A DNA stretch of 64,000 nt from Paenochrobactrum glaciei (GCF_039522165.1 NZ_BAAADE010000001.1:930001-994000), one strand, 5' to 3'; positions 26,236 through 36,038 are shown, counted from the first letter of the stretch. The notes: generated from the letters alone by a model not told the origin. Translations and numbers: made by a program.

Positions 26236-26421
26236 ATGTTTGGTCTTAAAAAAGACCATTACACTGCGGATAGCGGATTGCAGGCGCAATTTTTATCCGT
26301 GAGCAATGGTCAGCGCATTTTTGCCTCTGCCTGTGGTTTTAACCCGATAGCAGCAGCACCTTATTCATATCATTCCGTTGCTGTTAAAGCATGTGAAACG
26401 GCACCGCGGAGGTTCTCATGA
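26236..26421 (+). CDS. Unrecognised small protein, 61 aa
   Basis: Starts at ATG 26236 five bases after a strong GGAGG, and its TGA overlaps the next gene's ATG (ATGA at 26418-26421). Both points favour real translation. The product (MFGLKKDHYTADSGLQAQFL and onward) has no recognised domain, no signal peptide and a basic C-terminus. It may be a leader or coupling peptide for the Cys-rich protein that follows, or a small partner. An in-frame TTG at 26203 is a less likely start. Confidence 0.55.
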   Translation: MFGLKKDHYTADSGLQAQFLSVSNGQRIFASACGFNPIAAAPYSYHSVAVKACETAPRRFS

Positions 26422-26924
26422 ACCCGCGTATTGCTGAACTGAACGGCAGCAACACCTCCTATTTTGACCGTATGCCTGAACGGCTGGTGCTGGAAGGTTA
26501 TCGCCGCTGGATTGCCGGCTTTGAGACCGGCTCCGTATTGCCATGGGAAATGACCTGGGCACTTTATAGTGACGCTGTAGGCATTGATGCCAGCAAAGGC
26601 CTGATTGCGGAATTATCGCAATTTGTGCGCGTGCTGCGTCATTGCGCTTTATGTCCGCTGCATAGTTTCCCGTTTGATTCCCATCAGGTGTGTCAGGCTG
26701 AATGCTTAACCCTCGGGCTCATTTCCGCCATGCAAAATGGTGACCAAACAACGATTGATGCGTGCCTTGGCTCCATCGCTTGCAAAAGCCGTTGTCTGGA
26801 AGTGGAAAAAGCAGCGCAGGATTTTGCTGATGCCCTGATGGCAGCAGATCAGATTTTGCTGCCAATACCGACAAATGCATTGATGAGTGCGCTTAGCCGC
26901 ACATCGGCAGTGACCGTACATTAG
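26418..26924 (+). CDS. Cysteine-rich conserved-looking hypothetical protein
   Basis: 168 aa, soluble, with no family recognised. The first 70 residues (LVLEGYRRWIAGFETGS, WEMTWALYSDAVG) look like a compact helical domain. Seven cysteines follow within 51 residues: C76, C79, C92, C96, C116, C122, C126, with H75, H82 and H89 nearby. That spacing (CX2C, CX3C, CX5CX3C) suggests a metal or Fe-S site. Translation is coupled to the 61-aa upstream protein. The operon lies under an ICE-like operator and a structured leader, so iron-linked expression is plausible but inferred. Confidence 0.75.
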   Translation: MNPRIAELNGSNTSYFDRMPERLVLEGYRRWIAGFETGSVLPWEMTWALYSDAVGIDASKGLIAELSQFVRVLRHCALCPLHSFPFDSHQVCQAECLTLGLISAMQNGDQTTIDACLGSIACKSRCLEVEKAAQDFADALMAADQILLPIPTNALMSALSRTSAVTVH

Positions 26925-27034
26925 AGTTCAATCGAATATGAGGCGGTGCGGTCTTAATCAGTTGCCCCAATCCTCCCGCCAGTACTTAAGACTGACACTT
27001 AAGATACGCATCGCCGGACGACCAGTTAACCCAA

Positions 27035-27079
27035 GCATTTGAGTGCAGTCTCCTCAAATGCCTCACACAACGGAGTGTG
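27035..27079 (+). promoter_or_regulatory. Hairpins covering the ribosome site of the 76-aa gene
   Basis: GCATTTGAG (27035-27043) pairs with CTCAAATGC (27053-27061). CACAC (27064-27068) then pairs with GTGTG (27075-27079), and the Shine-Dalgarno bases CGGAG overlap this second loop and stem. Upstream, ACTTAAGA occurs twice within 25 bp (around 26983-27003). Confidence 0.4.
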
Positions 27080-27081
27080 TT

Positions 27082-27312
27082 ATGCTTGCCAGTACTGAAA
27101 AACGCCTCGGACTTATTGCGGCTTCAGCTTTGACAGCAGCCTCACTGCTGATGATGAGCCAGCAGCATCCGATGACCACTTATCAAGTGGCTACAACCAC
27201 GCTCACCACAGTTGTCCAGACCGCGGCAGAAACAAACCTGCCTGACAGCTCTAAAGTCGTGATGAATTTCACCGGCAAGCAACAGAATGGCCAACACGTA
27301 GCTATGCGCTAA
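27082..27312 (+). CDS. Unrecognised small membrane-anchored or secreted protein, 76 aa
   Basis: The ATG at 27082 has GGAG seven bases upstream. Residues 8-28 (LGLIAASALTAASLLMM) form one hydrophobic segment, either an anchor or an uncleaved signal. The rest is polar, Thr-rich and short, ending QNGQHVAMR. No family recognised. It has its own terminator at 27351-27387 and a hairpin over its ribosome site, so it is probably a separately controlled gene. An in-frame start at 27043 is less well placed. Confidence 0.6.
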   Translation: MLASTEKRLGLIAASALTAASLLMMSQQHPMTTYQVATTTLTTVVQTAAETNLPDSSKVVMNFTGKQQNGQHVAMR

Positions 27313-27350
27313 TACAGCTGCACTTTATCACCCAAACTCGTTAAAGTGCG

Positions 27351-27393
27351 CCGGATGGGGCTTTTCCTGACCTCTGGCCTCATCCGGAATTTT
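27351..27393 (+). terminator. Terminator of the 76-aa gene
   Basis: CCGGATG-G-GGC (27351-27361) pairs with GCC-T-CATCCGG (27377-27387), with one G-T wobble, then AATTTTATAT. Confidence 0.75.
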
Positions 27394-27403
27394 ATATAAG
27401 ACC

Positions 27404-28129
27404 TTATCCGCGCACAACGATCGGCGCTTTGCCGTCTGTGCGATTATAAAGGTCAATAATATCCTGATTCATCAAACGGATGCAGCCGGATGACATTGAT
27501 TGTCCGATTGACCACCATTCCGGCGAGCCATGAATGCGATAGCCGGTATCTTGCCCGTTTTGATAAATATATAATGCACGAGCACCCAACGGGTTTTGCG
27601 GCCCCGGCTCCATACCATTACGATATTTTTCCAGTTCCGGCTGTCGTTTGATCATTTCCGGCGGTGGTGTCCAGCGCGGCCATTGCTTTTTATATTGGAC
27701 ATTGGCGCGGCCTGACCACTCAAAGCCGGCTTTACCGATGCCGACACCATAGCGCAGGGCATCGCCGCCCGGTTGCACCAGATAGAGATAATGATTTGTT
27801 GTATCGACAACAATCGTGCCCGGTGCCTCTCCGGTCGGATCAGGCACGATCTGACGGCGAAACTCTTTCGACACTTTTTCATAAGGAATGGCCGGAAGGC
27901 TATAAACACCCTCATTCACCGCTGCATACATCACATCAGGCGTGGTAATAGCTTTATCAACACTGATCTGCGGACGCATTGGCGAAATGCCGCCGGTGCT
28001 CATCGGATCAACATCCATCTGAAAAGCCGACATATCCATCGACTGACAGCCCGCTACCGCTGACAGAGCGACCGAGCCAGTGCCGAGTAAAAATATACGA
28101 CGGGTAAAATGCGCGTCAAACTTCGCCAT
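27404..28129 (-). CDS. L,D-transpeptidase (YkuD family), probable lipoprotein or Tat substrate
   Basis: 241 aa. The N-terminus TRRIFLLGTGSVALSAVAGC combines a twin-arginine-like motif with a lipobox (AVAGC). The YkuD domain occupies about 85-240, with the catalytic motif HGSPEWWSIGQSMSSGCIRL containing the His and the nucleophile Cys. Members form 3-3 peptidoglycan crosslinks or attach proteins to the wall; in Brucella and Agrobacterium several paralogues share this work. The gene is upstream of tamB in the same direction but separated by a terminator-like hairpin. The N-terminal linker (45-85) is Pro/Thr-rich. Confidence 0.92.
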   Translation of the reverse strand: MAKFDAHFTRRIFLLGTGSVALSAVAGCQSMDMSAFQMDVDPMSTGGISPMRPQISVDKAITTPDVMYAAVNEGVYSLPAIPYEKVSKEFRRQIVPDPTGEAPGTIVVDTTNHYLYLVQPGGDALRYGVGIGKAGFEWSGRANVQYKKQWPRWTPPPEMIKRQPELEKYRNGMEPGPQNPLGARALYIYQNGQDTGYRIHGSPEWWSIGQSMSSGCIRLMNQDIIDLYNRTDGKAPIVVRG

Positions 28130-28194
28130 AAACGTATTCCGGTCATGATTAGTACGGAGTATGACCTTGCGCTTTTATGGTTTAGGAAGCGTTA

Positions 28195-28225
28195 ATCCGG
28201 CAGCTTCATTCAATCGCTGCCGGAT
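28195..28225 (-). terminator. Hairpin downstream of tamB
   Basis: ATCCGGCAGC (28195-28204) and GCTGCCGGAT (28216-28225) form a perfect 10-bp stem. The T-run on the minus side is poor, so this may be a stability or weak-termination hairpin. Confidence 0.55.
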
Positions 28226-28247
28226 CACAAAATAAAACGCTTATGTC

Positions 28248-31200
28248 TTAGTAATCACGCTCGTAAAACACACCAGCGCTGGAATTGCCATCGGAACCAA
28301 CCGAAGCTTTAGCCTTCAGGCTGCGGGTAATATCCATGTTCACAGTACCCTTGGTCGAACCGGCAGAACCAGCCTCAACACCCAGATAAATATTGTCACG
28401 GATATAAGTCCCTGCGCGAACAGCGGTGTTGCCCTGCTGGTCAGTGACCACATCCAGATCATCAAGGCCGATACCCTGACGGATACTTCCCATCAACGAA
28501 GTGTTCTTGCCGCCAGCCAATTCTGCTGCAGCTGCTGCCAGCTGTGCAATCTGGAAGGCCGACAATTCACTGATCGAACGATTGAAGAGCAAACGCGCCA
28601 GAACTTCATCCTGAGGCAATTCAGGCTGCGAACTAAAGGAGATATCGAGATTATCGACAGTACCTTTAACCGTTACCAGCACGATGATGTCATTACCTTC
28701 TGTGCGGGCAACAAAGTTTACCTGCGGGTTAAGATCACCAATCAGGGTCACCTGACCTTCATCAAAGGTAATGCGCTGTCCCATAATGCCGATACGACCA
28801 CGCAGCAGATCAAAACCACCGACAGGCTGGATATTGGTTACAGGGCCAGTCAGACGTAAACGTCCGCCCAGTTCCGTATCCAAACCACGACCACGAACAA
28901 AGATCTTGTTCGGAGCGTTGACCAACACATCCAGCTTAGCGACACTCGGACGTGCCGAAGGTGTCGGAATTGGCCCTTTGCGAGTTTCAACTTTCGCACG
29001 GGTCAGCGTACGCATCACCGCAAGCGGTGTGTTGATATGGTTGACATTGATGCTGGCGGCACCACCGCCCATGCTTTCCGGCACGGAGATTTCTGCACGT
29101 TCAATATCAATGCGGCCACCAATCAGCGGATCACGCAGCAACGGACCGGTGATTGACAGACCACCATTAACAGTTGCCACCACCAGCGTGCCATCAGCAT
29201 AACGCGCACGGTTGAACTTGATCTCAATATTGGCAGGCATTGCAGCTGCCATATTGGTGGAAATTGTGCCGCTGGCGCTAAGTGAACCACCGCTGCCCAG
29301 ATCAGCATTAACCTGACGCAGCGAAATGGTTTCGCCGTCGAGACTACCCATCACATTGATATTGTTGAGACGGACATTGGTTTCCGGATCAATGAACTGT
29401 GCGCCATTGGTCGAGAACATGCCGCGCAATTGCGGACGATCAAAGCCACCCGAAACCGAAGCGGTCAAAGACAGAGTACCGCTCGCCTGCGAACCACGAT
29501 CAGCGATAAAGCGATTGGCAAGCGCCAGAGGCACATTACCGGTCACATTAACACCCAAGCCCTGACCGGAAAGCGGCACTTTACCACTGGCACTGACATT
29601 CAGGCCTTTTGGGCCGTCAACTGTCAGACTGGAGAAGTTAACTGCCTGACCGGCATAATCACCGGCAGTATTGAGTGTTAAAGGCGCCAGACCGTTTTCA
29701 CGTAAAAATGACGTCGACAGTTCGGAGCCTTTCAGGGAGAATTTGGCATTCGGATTTTGCAATGTGCCGGTCACACGTGCAGTGCCTGTAACAAGACCAC
29801 GCAAATCCTGTCCCTTTACCGCACCATTCAAAACAGTGAGCGGCAATTGGGTCAAATTAACATCAAGCGCCAGTTCGCCCTTGCCCAACGGCACACCGCC
29901 ATTGGCACGCACATCAATGCCGCCGCCGCCAAAGACGCGCGCATCAACATTGAGGCGATTATTGGCTGACGTGCCTTTCGCATCGGCATCCAGTGCTGCA
30001 ATGCCCTGCTTTTTCAATTCAGCAGCGGTTACACCGCGTGCCTGCAAATCAAAACGGACATCCGGCGCATCAGCAGTACCGGTGATATGGGCTGTACCAT
30101 TAACGATACCGCCAAGCCCCAGAGCTGGCTGCACCGCATTGGCAAGCGCCAACGGCAAGTCAGAAACAGCGACAGACAAATCAAACTTATCTGCCAGACC
30201 GCCTTTCACTTTAACCTGACCACTATTACCGCCATTGCTGGCATTAATCAGAACATCGCCAAAGGAAATACGGCCGTCTTTCACAGCAATATCAGCAGGT
30301 GCGGCAAGGCTTGCATTCAACTGCGCCTGTTTCACATCTGCTTTTGCCAGGCTTAACAAGAAGCCGCCATCTTTTGGCTCCAGCGAACCGGCCGCATTGG
30401 CAACAGTACCAATGGAAAGCTTGGTTGTGGCATTAAACTGTGTTTTCGAGCCTTGGGCATTGGCCTGCGCATCAAGCGTATCAATACCGAAATCACCGAT
30501 CTTGATATTGCGTGCAGTTGCCTGACCATCAACAACCGGAACGCCCAGCAAATCCTGCGCTTTCATCGCGATATCGGCAGCATCAATGCGGTTGCCATTC
30601 GCCTTCAGGCTTTTAACTGTCGCATTGACCACAGCATTCTGGGTTTCACCATTATGATCAAGGCCGATTTCAGCTTTGACACTACCAGCCGCTTCAACCA
30701 GAAACAGTGCAGCAGCAGTGGACACATCCGGTGCATCAACCTGCAACTGGCCTTCAAACAAACCTTTGGCTGTTTGCGTGACATTACCACGAACTTCGGC
30801 ACCACCTGCTTTAAACAGCAGGTTGCTCAAACGTTTTTCATCATCAACCAGACCCACCAAAGTGGACAGATCAACGCGCTCGCCATTGAGGAAAGCATGA
30901 CCAGCCAACTGACCATTCAGCACAGTACCGGTTTTTGAATTGCCATCCATCACAGCGTTAAAGTCAAACGCACCATTGCTCAGCTTTTGACCGGCCAATG
31001 TTCCTTCAGGCGCAGCCGCACGCATAGCGACAGCAAACACGCCGTCATTGCCGCGTGCACTGCCTTTGACAGTCAGTTTACCTGATGTCTGATCGGAGAG
31101 ATAAGCCATATCGCCAAGCGAGGCAGCGAAGTTGAAATCCGCATCTTTACTGGCGAATACGCCATTGGCTGTCAGCTCTGTCTGCTCATTACCGAGACGG

Positions 31201-32894
31201 AAATTACGGGCTGCAAAACCTTGCGGCCCACGCGCAATACCACCTGTCAGACGTGTCTGTCCGGCCAGCACTTTATCAGCCGCCTCAATGCCGGTGCGCA
31301 TGCCATCGGCACTACCATCAAGATCAAGGTCAAAAGCGCCGGTTAACGGTGCGATTTTACCTTTAGCTGTCAGATGCAGTGCACCGCCAAGATCACGTCC
31401 GGCCAGCGCACCAAATGGAGACAGGCTCTCAATTGCTGCATTGATATCACCCTTAAAGTGATTATCCTCGATGATACCTTTCAGGCTCAGCTTGGTATCC
31501 TGCGCAATAATATCGGCACGGTTCAGATCAACCGGCTGACCGGCTGTCCATTGTCCATTGATCAAAAGCTCGATTTTTTCGCCAAGCGCTTGTGCCAAAT
31601 CATCATGCGGAGAACCAAGGCCACCAACATTACCCTTCACATCAAAAGTAATATGACGGGCATCAGGCTGATCGAGGTTTTCGGCCACACCACCCATATC
31701 AAAGCTGATATGATCACTGGTGAGATCAGCAGTTTTAAGCTTAGCAACATCAAGACGGCCAACCCAGTCATTGGTCGGGCGATCACCAAATGCAAGCTGG
31801 AAACGGGCATTAGCAACAGAGGTTTCACCACCAGAAACAGGCAGCAAAACACGTCCCTTTTCAGCGTCAGCCAATGTCAGATCCACACGCAGACGATTTA
31901 AGAAACCGTCTTTGCCGCTTTCAGCAGAAGCTGCAAGTTTCAAGGCCGCACTATCCAGAGCCAGATCATCAAGGCGCATGCCGCCTTCATCTTTAATCAG
32001 GCCAAGTGCGGACAATTTTGTATCTGCACCAAAGAAATCACGAAATTCCTGCGGCACCAAAGCTGCAATCGGACCATTGAGGCGGGCGGTAAAAGCTCGG
32101 CCCTTATCTTGACCTGAATCTTTACGATCCACGGTCAGAGCACCGGTCAGAATACGTTTGCCATCAGCATCAAGGTTCAGATCGATGTTAAGATCATCGA
32201 GAACGCCGGCGCCCTGAACATCGAGTTTGACCGGAGGACGGCCATCGATTTTCAGCAAATTCGCAATAATACCATTGGCAGGTTCTTCCGCCTGCAAATT
32301 CAGATCAAGCTTTTGCGTGCTGTTGGTAAAATCAGCTTTAAGATCAAATTTACCACCCGGCCCGTCAAGACGGCTGATCGCAAATTCAGACTGCAACGAA
32401 CCATCAGCCAGCGCCAGTTTACCCTTGGCAGAAACTTCAGATTCAAGACCGAAAATATCATTGCCAAAATGAATTTTGGCAATGTCGAGCTGATCCAGAT
32501 GCACCGACAATGGCAGTTCCGGCACGCTGAAACTTGACGATTCAGGTGACGGCACATTGCTGTCCGGCACTGGTGTGCGCAGCAAATCCACACGTTCAGC
32601 AGAAAGGTTCTGAATGCTCAAATTACCGCGCAACAGCGCCAAACGGCTCCAGTTCAGGGTTGCGTTTTCAATACGCAGCCACACACCTTCACGGTCGGCA
32701 ACAGTGATCGCACCAACTTTAGCTTCGGAAGACAAAACACCGTTAAGACCAGAGAACGAAATTCTGCGGTTTGGTGCGGATAATTGATTTTCGATGAAGG
32801 ATAGAAAATACGACTTTTCTTCCTCCGCCTGATCCTGTGCAAAGGATGGCAGAGCAAACAAAAGAACAAGAATAAGTGTCAGTAATCGTGTCAA
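28248..32894 (-). CDS. tamB: Translocation and assembly module TamB
   Basis: 1548 aa with an N-terminal signal/anchor (MTRLLTLILVLLFALPSFA) and a very long repetitive beta-rich body of the AsmA/VPS13-like lipid-channel type. The DUF490 domain fills the last 350 residues (GGFDLLRGRIGIMGQRITFDEG, NPQVNFVARTEGNDIIV). It ends in an aromatic-containing strand, VFYERDY. TamB spans the periplasm and works with TamA in outer-membrane protein insertion and/or phospholipid transport. Its ATG overlaps the tamA stop (32891-32894), so they are translationally coupled. The length is slightly above E. coli TamB (1259 aa), as is usual for alphaproteobacteria. Confidence 0.95.
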   Translation of the reverse strand: MTRLLTLILVLLFALPSFAQDQAEEEKSYFLSFIENQLSAPNRRISFSGLNGVLSSEAKVGAITVADREGVWLRIENATLNWSRLALLRGNLSIQNLSAERVDLLRTPVPDSNVPSPESSSFSVPELPLSVHLDQLDIAKIHFGNDIFGLESEVSAKGKLALADGSLQSEFAISRLDGPGGKFDLKADFTNSTQKLDLNLQAEEPANGIIANLLKIDGRPPVKLDVQGAGVLDDLNIDLNLDADGKRILTGALTVDRKDSGQDKGRAFTARLNGPIAALVPQEFRDFFGADTKLSALGLIKDEGGMRLDDLALDSAALKLAASAESGKDGFLNRLRVDLTLADAEKGRVLLPVSGGETSVANARFQLAFGDRPTNDWVGRLDVAKLKTADLTSDHISFDMGGVAENLDQPDARHITFDVKGNVGGLGSPHDDLAQALGEKIELLINGQWTAGQPVDLNRADIIAQDTKLSLKGIIEDNHFKGDINAAIESLSPFGALAGRDLGGALHLTAKGKIAPLTGAFDLDLDGSADGMRTGIEAADKVLAGQTRLTGGIARGPQGFAARNFRLGNEQTELTANGVFASKDADFNFAASLGDMAYLSDQTSGKLTVKGSARGNDGVFAVAMRAAAPEGTLAGQKLSNGAFDFNAVMDGNSKTGTVLNGQLAGHAFLNGERVDLSTLVGLVDDEKRLSNLLFKAGGAEVRGNVTQTAKGLFEGQLQVDAPDVSTAAALFLVEAAGSVKAEIGLDHNGETQNAVVNATVKSLKANGNRIDAADIAMKAQDLLGVPVVDGQATARNIKIGDFGIDTLDAQANAQGSKTQFNATTKLSIGTVANAAGSLEPKDGGFLLSLAKADVKQAQLNASLAAPADIAVKDGRISFGDVLINASNGGNSGQVKVKGGLADKFDLSVAVSDLPLALANAVQPALGLGGIVNGTAHITGTADAPDVRFDLQARGVTAAELKKQGIAALDADAKGTSANNRLNVDARVFGGGGIDVRANGGVPLGKGELALDVNLTQLPLTVLNGAVKGQDLRGLVTGTARVTGTLQNPNAKFSLKGSELSTSFLRENGLAPLTLNTAGDYAGQAVNFSSLTVDGPKGLNVSASGKVPLSGQGLGVNVTGNVPLALANRFIADRGSQASGTLSLTASVSGGFDRPQLRGMFSTNGAQFIDPETNVRLNNINVMGSLDGETISLRQVNADLGSGGSLSASGTISTNMAAAMPANIEIKFNRARYADGTLVVATVNGGLSITGPLLRDPLIGGRIDIERAEISVPESMGGGAASINVNHINTPLAVMRTLTRAKVETRKGPIPTPSARPSVAKLDVLVNAPNKIFVRGRGLDTELGGRLRLTGPVTNIQPVGGFDLLRGRIGIMGQRITFDEGQVTLIGDLNPQVNFVARTEGNDIIVLVTVKGTVDNLDISFSSQPELPQDEVLARLLFNRSISELSAFQIAQLAAAAAELAGGKNTSLMGSIRQGIGLDDLDVVTDQQGNTAVRAGTYIRDNIYLGVEAGSAGSTKGTVNMDITRSLKAKASVGSDGNSSAGVFYERDY

Positions 32895-34876
32895 AACGAC
32901 TGTCCTATACCCACATAGAAAGAAAATTTAGGATCGCCGGAGCCGCGGTCAAGCGGCACGGCTGCATCAAGGCGGATGGGGCCAAGCCCTGTGTGATAGC
33001 GCAAACCGCCACCAACACCGACGCGCAGTTTTTCAGAGAAGTCCGGATAGGATTTCTCCCCCACATAACCCGCATCGGCAAAAGCCACCACGCCAATGGA
33101 TTCGGTCACCTTAGCGCGCACCTCACCGGATGCCTCAACCAGGGAGCGACCACCAATGATTTCACCGGTTGATGTTTCCACACCCACATTGCGATAAGCA
33201 TAACCACGGATGGAACCGCCACCACCGGCAAAGAACAATTTATCCGGTGGCAATTCGCTGATACTTGCACCAACGATAGAGCCAACCTTAGCACGACCTG
33301 CAAGCGTTACGCGGTCGCCTTTGCCAAAGCTGTAATAGGCGCGGCCTTCAGCAGTGAACTTATTGATAAAGTTGCCATAAGTGGCCTCATAAAACGGCTC
33401 AAGATAGAGCTCGCCATAAAGGCCGTGCTTGGCATCATTCTTATCATCACGACCATCATAAAGCAGATTGCTTTGCAGACCAATCGTCGTGAACTGACGC
33501 TTGCCGTAATAATCGTCATTAAAGTGCGAGCGACCGACATTAGCATAAATACTTCCTGATAATTCTTCAGAGAAGATATGCGTGAAGCCGCCTTTCAGGT
33601 TCACCGATGTTTCCGTATAAGCATCGATCACTTCACGACGCGCATTCAGAGCGGCAACAAAATCCGTATCTGGTGTAAAAACACCCGGCTTAGCAAAGCT
33701 TGTGCCCAGCAAATAAGTATAGTTCTTCGGATTGAAGGAATCTTTCTGTGACCCACCAATACCGCTGACCTTGCCTTCAACGCGCAAACGCTCGCCTTTA
33801 CCCAGCAGGTTACGGTGCATCCAATAGGATTCAGCCCCAAAACCGTCCAGCGTAGAATAGCTGCCACCAATGCCGAAACGGCGCGGTTTGCGCTCCTGCA
33901 CATTGAGTGTCATCGGCAAAGTGCCGTCCGGATTGATGGCTTCAGCTTCCTGAAAGCTCATCGCGCGGAAAACTTCCATACGTGCCAGACGTTTTTTGGC
34001 GCGTTCCAGATCGGCAGGATCGAAATCCTCGCCCTCTTTGAGGCCGGTCATCCATGCCACAAATTCCGGATCCATCCGCTGCGCACCTTCAACGGTGACA
34101 GGGCCATATTGCGCATGCATGCCCGGATCAATGGTAATTTCGGCGGCAATCGTATTGCCCTGATGGTCGGCGGTTACCTGCTCATCCGTCATGCGGGCTT
34201 TGGCATAACCTTGCTGGCGCCATGCTTCAACAGCCAGACGCTCGGCACGCAAAATCGTGCCGGACTTGGCAATTTCACCATCAGCAAATCCGGATTCTGC
34301 CGGCGTCTTCACCTGATCACGGCGAGGCGTTGCCGGTGGCGGTGCCATATTGACAATGCTTGCACGCGAAAACAGAAATTGCGGGCCCGGATCGACATTC
34401 ATAACTATACTAACGTGATCAGGCATTTCCGCATCAGGCGGAATATCACTGGCCTCGCGGCCATTCACTAAAATGGAAATCGTACCGCCATAGCGCCCTT
34501 CATTATAAAGGGCTGCCAGAATACGACGATAATCACCACGGGCTTTAGCCAGCAAGCCTGCTGAACCGGATGCAGGTTTATCCTGATCCGCGACCAAACC
34601 GGATGCACCCTCGATGACTTCCTTGCTATTATCTGCTTTACCGTCCGGCTTGATCTGAACACCGCCGACAACCACTTCAACATCGTAGTTTTTAGGTTCA
34701 GCGATCACGGCATCAGGATCATTTACTTGCTTTTTCTCGCCCCATAAATGAATGCCGAAAAGTTCAAATGCTTGTGCCGGAGAAGCAAGGAAAGGTGAAA
34801 GCTGGGCAGCCATCAGCAATGCCAGTACGCTTGCTTTATAAATTGGCCTTGCCTTCAGTCTCATATGCTTGTGCAT
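32891..34876 (-). CDS. tamA: Omp85-family outer-membrane protein TamA
   Basis: 661 aa. A signal peptide (about 1-36, ending SPAQA) is followed by three POTRA domains to about 335 and a 16-stranded Omp85 beta-barrel ending in VGIGQSF with a C-terminal Phe. The conserved VRGY/IRGY-type loop motif is seen as GGGSIRGYAYRN near 560. It partners TamB, encoded immediately downstream with a 4-bp overlap. Two start codons are possible: ATG 34876 directly after AGGA (too close) and ATG 34864, 12 nt from AGGA. I kept the longer one. Confidence 0.93.
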   Translation of the reverse strand: MHKHMRLKARPIYKASVLALLMAAQLSPFLASPAQAFELFGIHLWGEKKQVNDPDAVIAEPKNYDVEVVVGGVQIKPDGKADNSKEVIEGASGLVADQDKPASGSAGLLAKARGDYRRILAALYNEGRYGGTISILVNGREASDIPPDAEMPDHVSIVMNVDPGPQFLFSRASIVNMAPPPATPRRDQVKTPAESGFADGEIAKSGTILRAERLAVEAWRQQGYAKARMTDEQVTADHQGNTIAAEITIDPGMHAQYGPVTVEGAQRMDPEFVAWMTGLKEGEDFDPADLERAKKRLARMEVFRAMSFQEAEAINPDGTLPMTLNVQERKPRRFGIGGSYSTLDGFGAESYWMHRNLLGKGERLRVEGKVSGIGGSQKDSFNPKNYTYLLGTSFAKPGVFTPDTDFVAALNARREVIDAYTETSVNLKGGFTHIFSEELSGSIYANVGRSHFNDDYYGKRQFTTIGLQSNLLYDGRDDKNDAKHGLYGELYLEPFYEATYGNFINKFTAEGRAYYSFGKGDRVTLAGRAKVGSIVGASISELPPDKLFFAGGGGSIRGYAYRNVGVETSTGEIIGGRSLVEASGEVRAKVTESIGVVAFADAGYVGEKSYPDFSEKLRVGVGGGLRYHTGLGPIRLDAAVPLDRGSGDPKFSFYVGIGQSF

Positions 34877-35330
34877 TCCTATACTAAATCCATACGAACA
34901 GACTGAACCGGATACATTTCTTTGACAGAAATCTTATCTGTTCCACCTGTATTTGTCGATTGCTACAGTATATTTTTTACTGCGCAATGCGCCTACCCAA
35001 CATAAGAACAAGATCAAAAATCGCGCTCATGTGAGATATACAGTGAATAGCACGGGCATGGTTAACGGGCACACAAGAGAAGATGCAATTCAACTTTTAG
35101 GTGAATGAAAGGTTAACCTGAATTAGGAGCTAATCCGATCCGGCTTTATGACCTTACAAGTCCTTATAAAATATAAGCAATTTCTGAATTAATGATTTTT
35201 GAGCGCAAATTTCGTGCCAAATATTTTTTACAAAAAATGCGCTCAAATTGATGAAAATCATAATATCAAAATGCCGGAAAGCATCAGGTTCTTAATTATC
35301 ATCCTGCTCAATGGAATCAGTTTCAGGCTC
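34877..35330. other. AT-rich intergenic region, nothing recognised
   Basis: This 454-bp gap lies between the tamA start and the SH3-domain gene, both on the minus strand, so it should hold the tamA promoter and the end of the SH3 transcript. I see no convincing stem with a T-run, no RNA gene and no plausible reading frame. The 78-codon frame at 35199-35435 enters the SH3 gene antisense and looks random. Confidence 0.5.
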
Positions 35331-35897
35331 TTATCCTCCAACCGGCCTTACACCCTCACCAATGGGAACATTGCGCATAGGCGGATAAACCGGTCCGCTT
35401 CCTGCATCCTTATAAGGGTCATAGAAAGGCGCTGAAGGTGCCGGCTGCGGTGGCAAAGGTCGCGGCCGATATGGCGGACGGTACTGATGGCGTGATGGCC
35501 GGTAGTGTCCATTATCATTGCCCCAGCCACCCCACCCCCAAAAAGGCTGACGTCTGATGACAGGGCCGCTTTCAATAATGACTGTCGGCTGGCGCGTATA
35601 GTAAGGTGCTGGCTGAACGACACGGTTGAAATTTAAATAACGCGCCGATACCCAGCCATAAATACGCCCGACACGCACATGACACCATCCGGCCTGACAC
35701 GGGCCTGCATCCACCTGCCAGCCAGGTCTTAAGGTGCCAATTTTCTTATAGCGTGCTGCTGCCCCTTCACGTACATTCACATTGCCGGTCACAATTGCAG
35801 GCGCAGCATAACTAACAGCAGGCGCACCTAACAGCACACTCAATAAAGCCAGTTTGAAAATATATTTTGGTTTACCAATCAATTTGCGCAGTAACAT
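35331..35897 (-). CDS. Secreted SH3-domain (SH3b) protein with Pro/Arg/Tyr-rich tail
   Basis: 188 aa. A signal peptide (about 1-32, ending SYAAPA) is followed by one bacterial SH3 domain (TGNVNVREGAAARYKKIGTL through VGRIYGWVSARYL) containing two Cys that likely pair (PCQAGWC). A low-complexity tail (about 105-188) is rich in Pro, Arg, Tyr, Trp and Gly. Such proteins are periplasmic or surface-exposed and bind cell wall or ions; the function is unknown. The ATG at 35897 has GGAG nine bases upstream, better than the frame from 35918. It is unlinked to the cyo genes. Confidence 0.85.
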   Translation of the reverse strand: MLLRKLIGKPKYIFKLALLSVLLGAPAVSYAAPAIVTGNVNVREGAAARYKKIGTLRPGWQVDAGPCQAGWCHVRVGRIYGWVSARYLNFNRVVQPAPYYTRQPTVIIESGPVIRRQPFWGWGGWGNDNGHYRPSRHQYRPPYRPRPLPPQPAPSAPFYDPYKDAGSGPVYPPMRNVPIGEGVRPVGG

Positions 35898-36038
35898 ATA
35901 AAAAAACTCCGTTCTCACCGGAGCAAGGCATCAAGCACACCTTAAGCCCTTCCGGTCAAAGATGTATTTTTACCACTTTAGTAAACACAAATACAACCAA
36001 TGAGTGCTTTAGTGTATTTACACACGCAAAATAAAAAA

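Noticed and set aside
35199..35435. 78-codon plus-strand frame before the SH3-domain gene
   Set aside because: Runs antisense into a real gene, AT-rich, no ribosome site.
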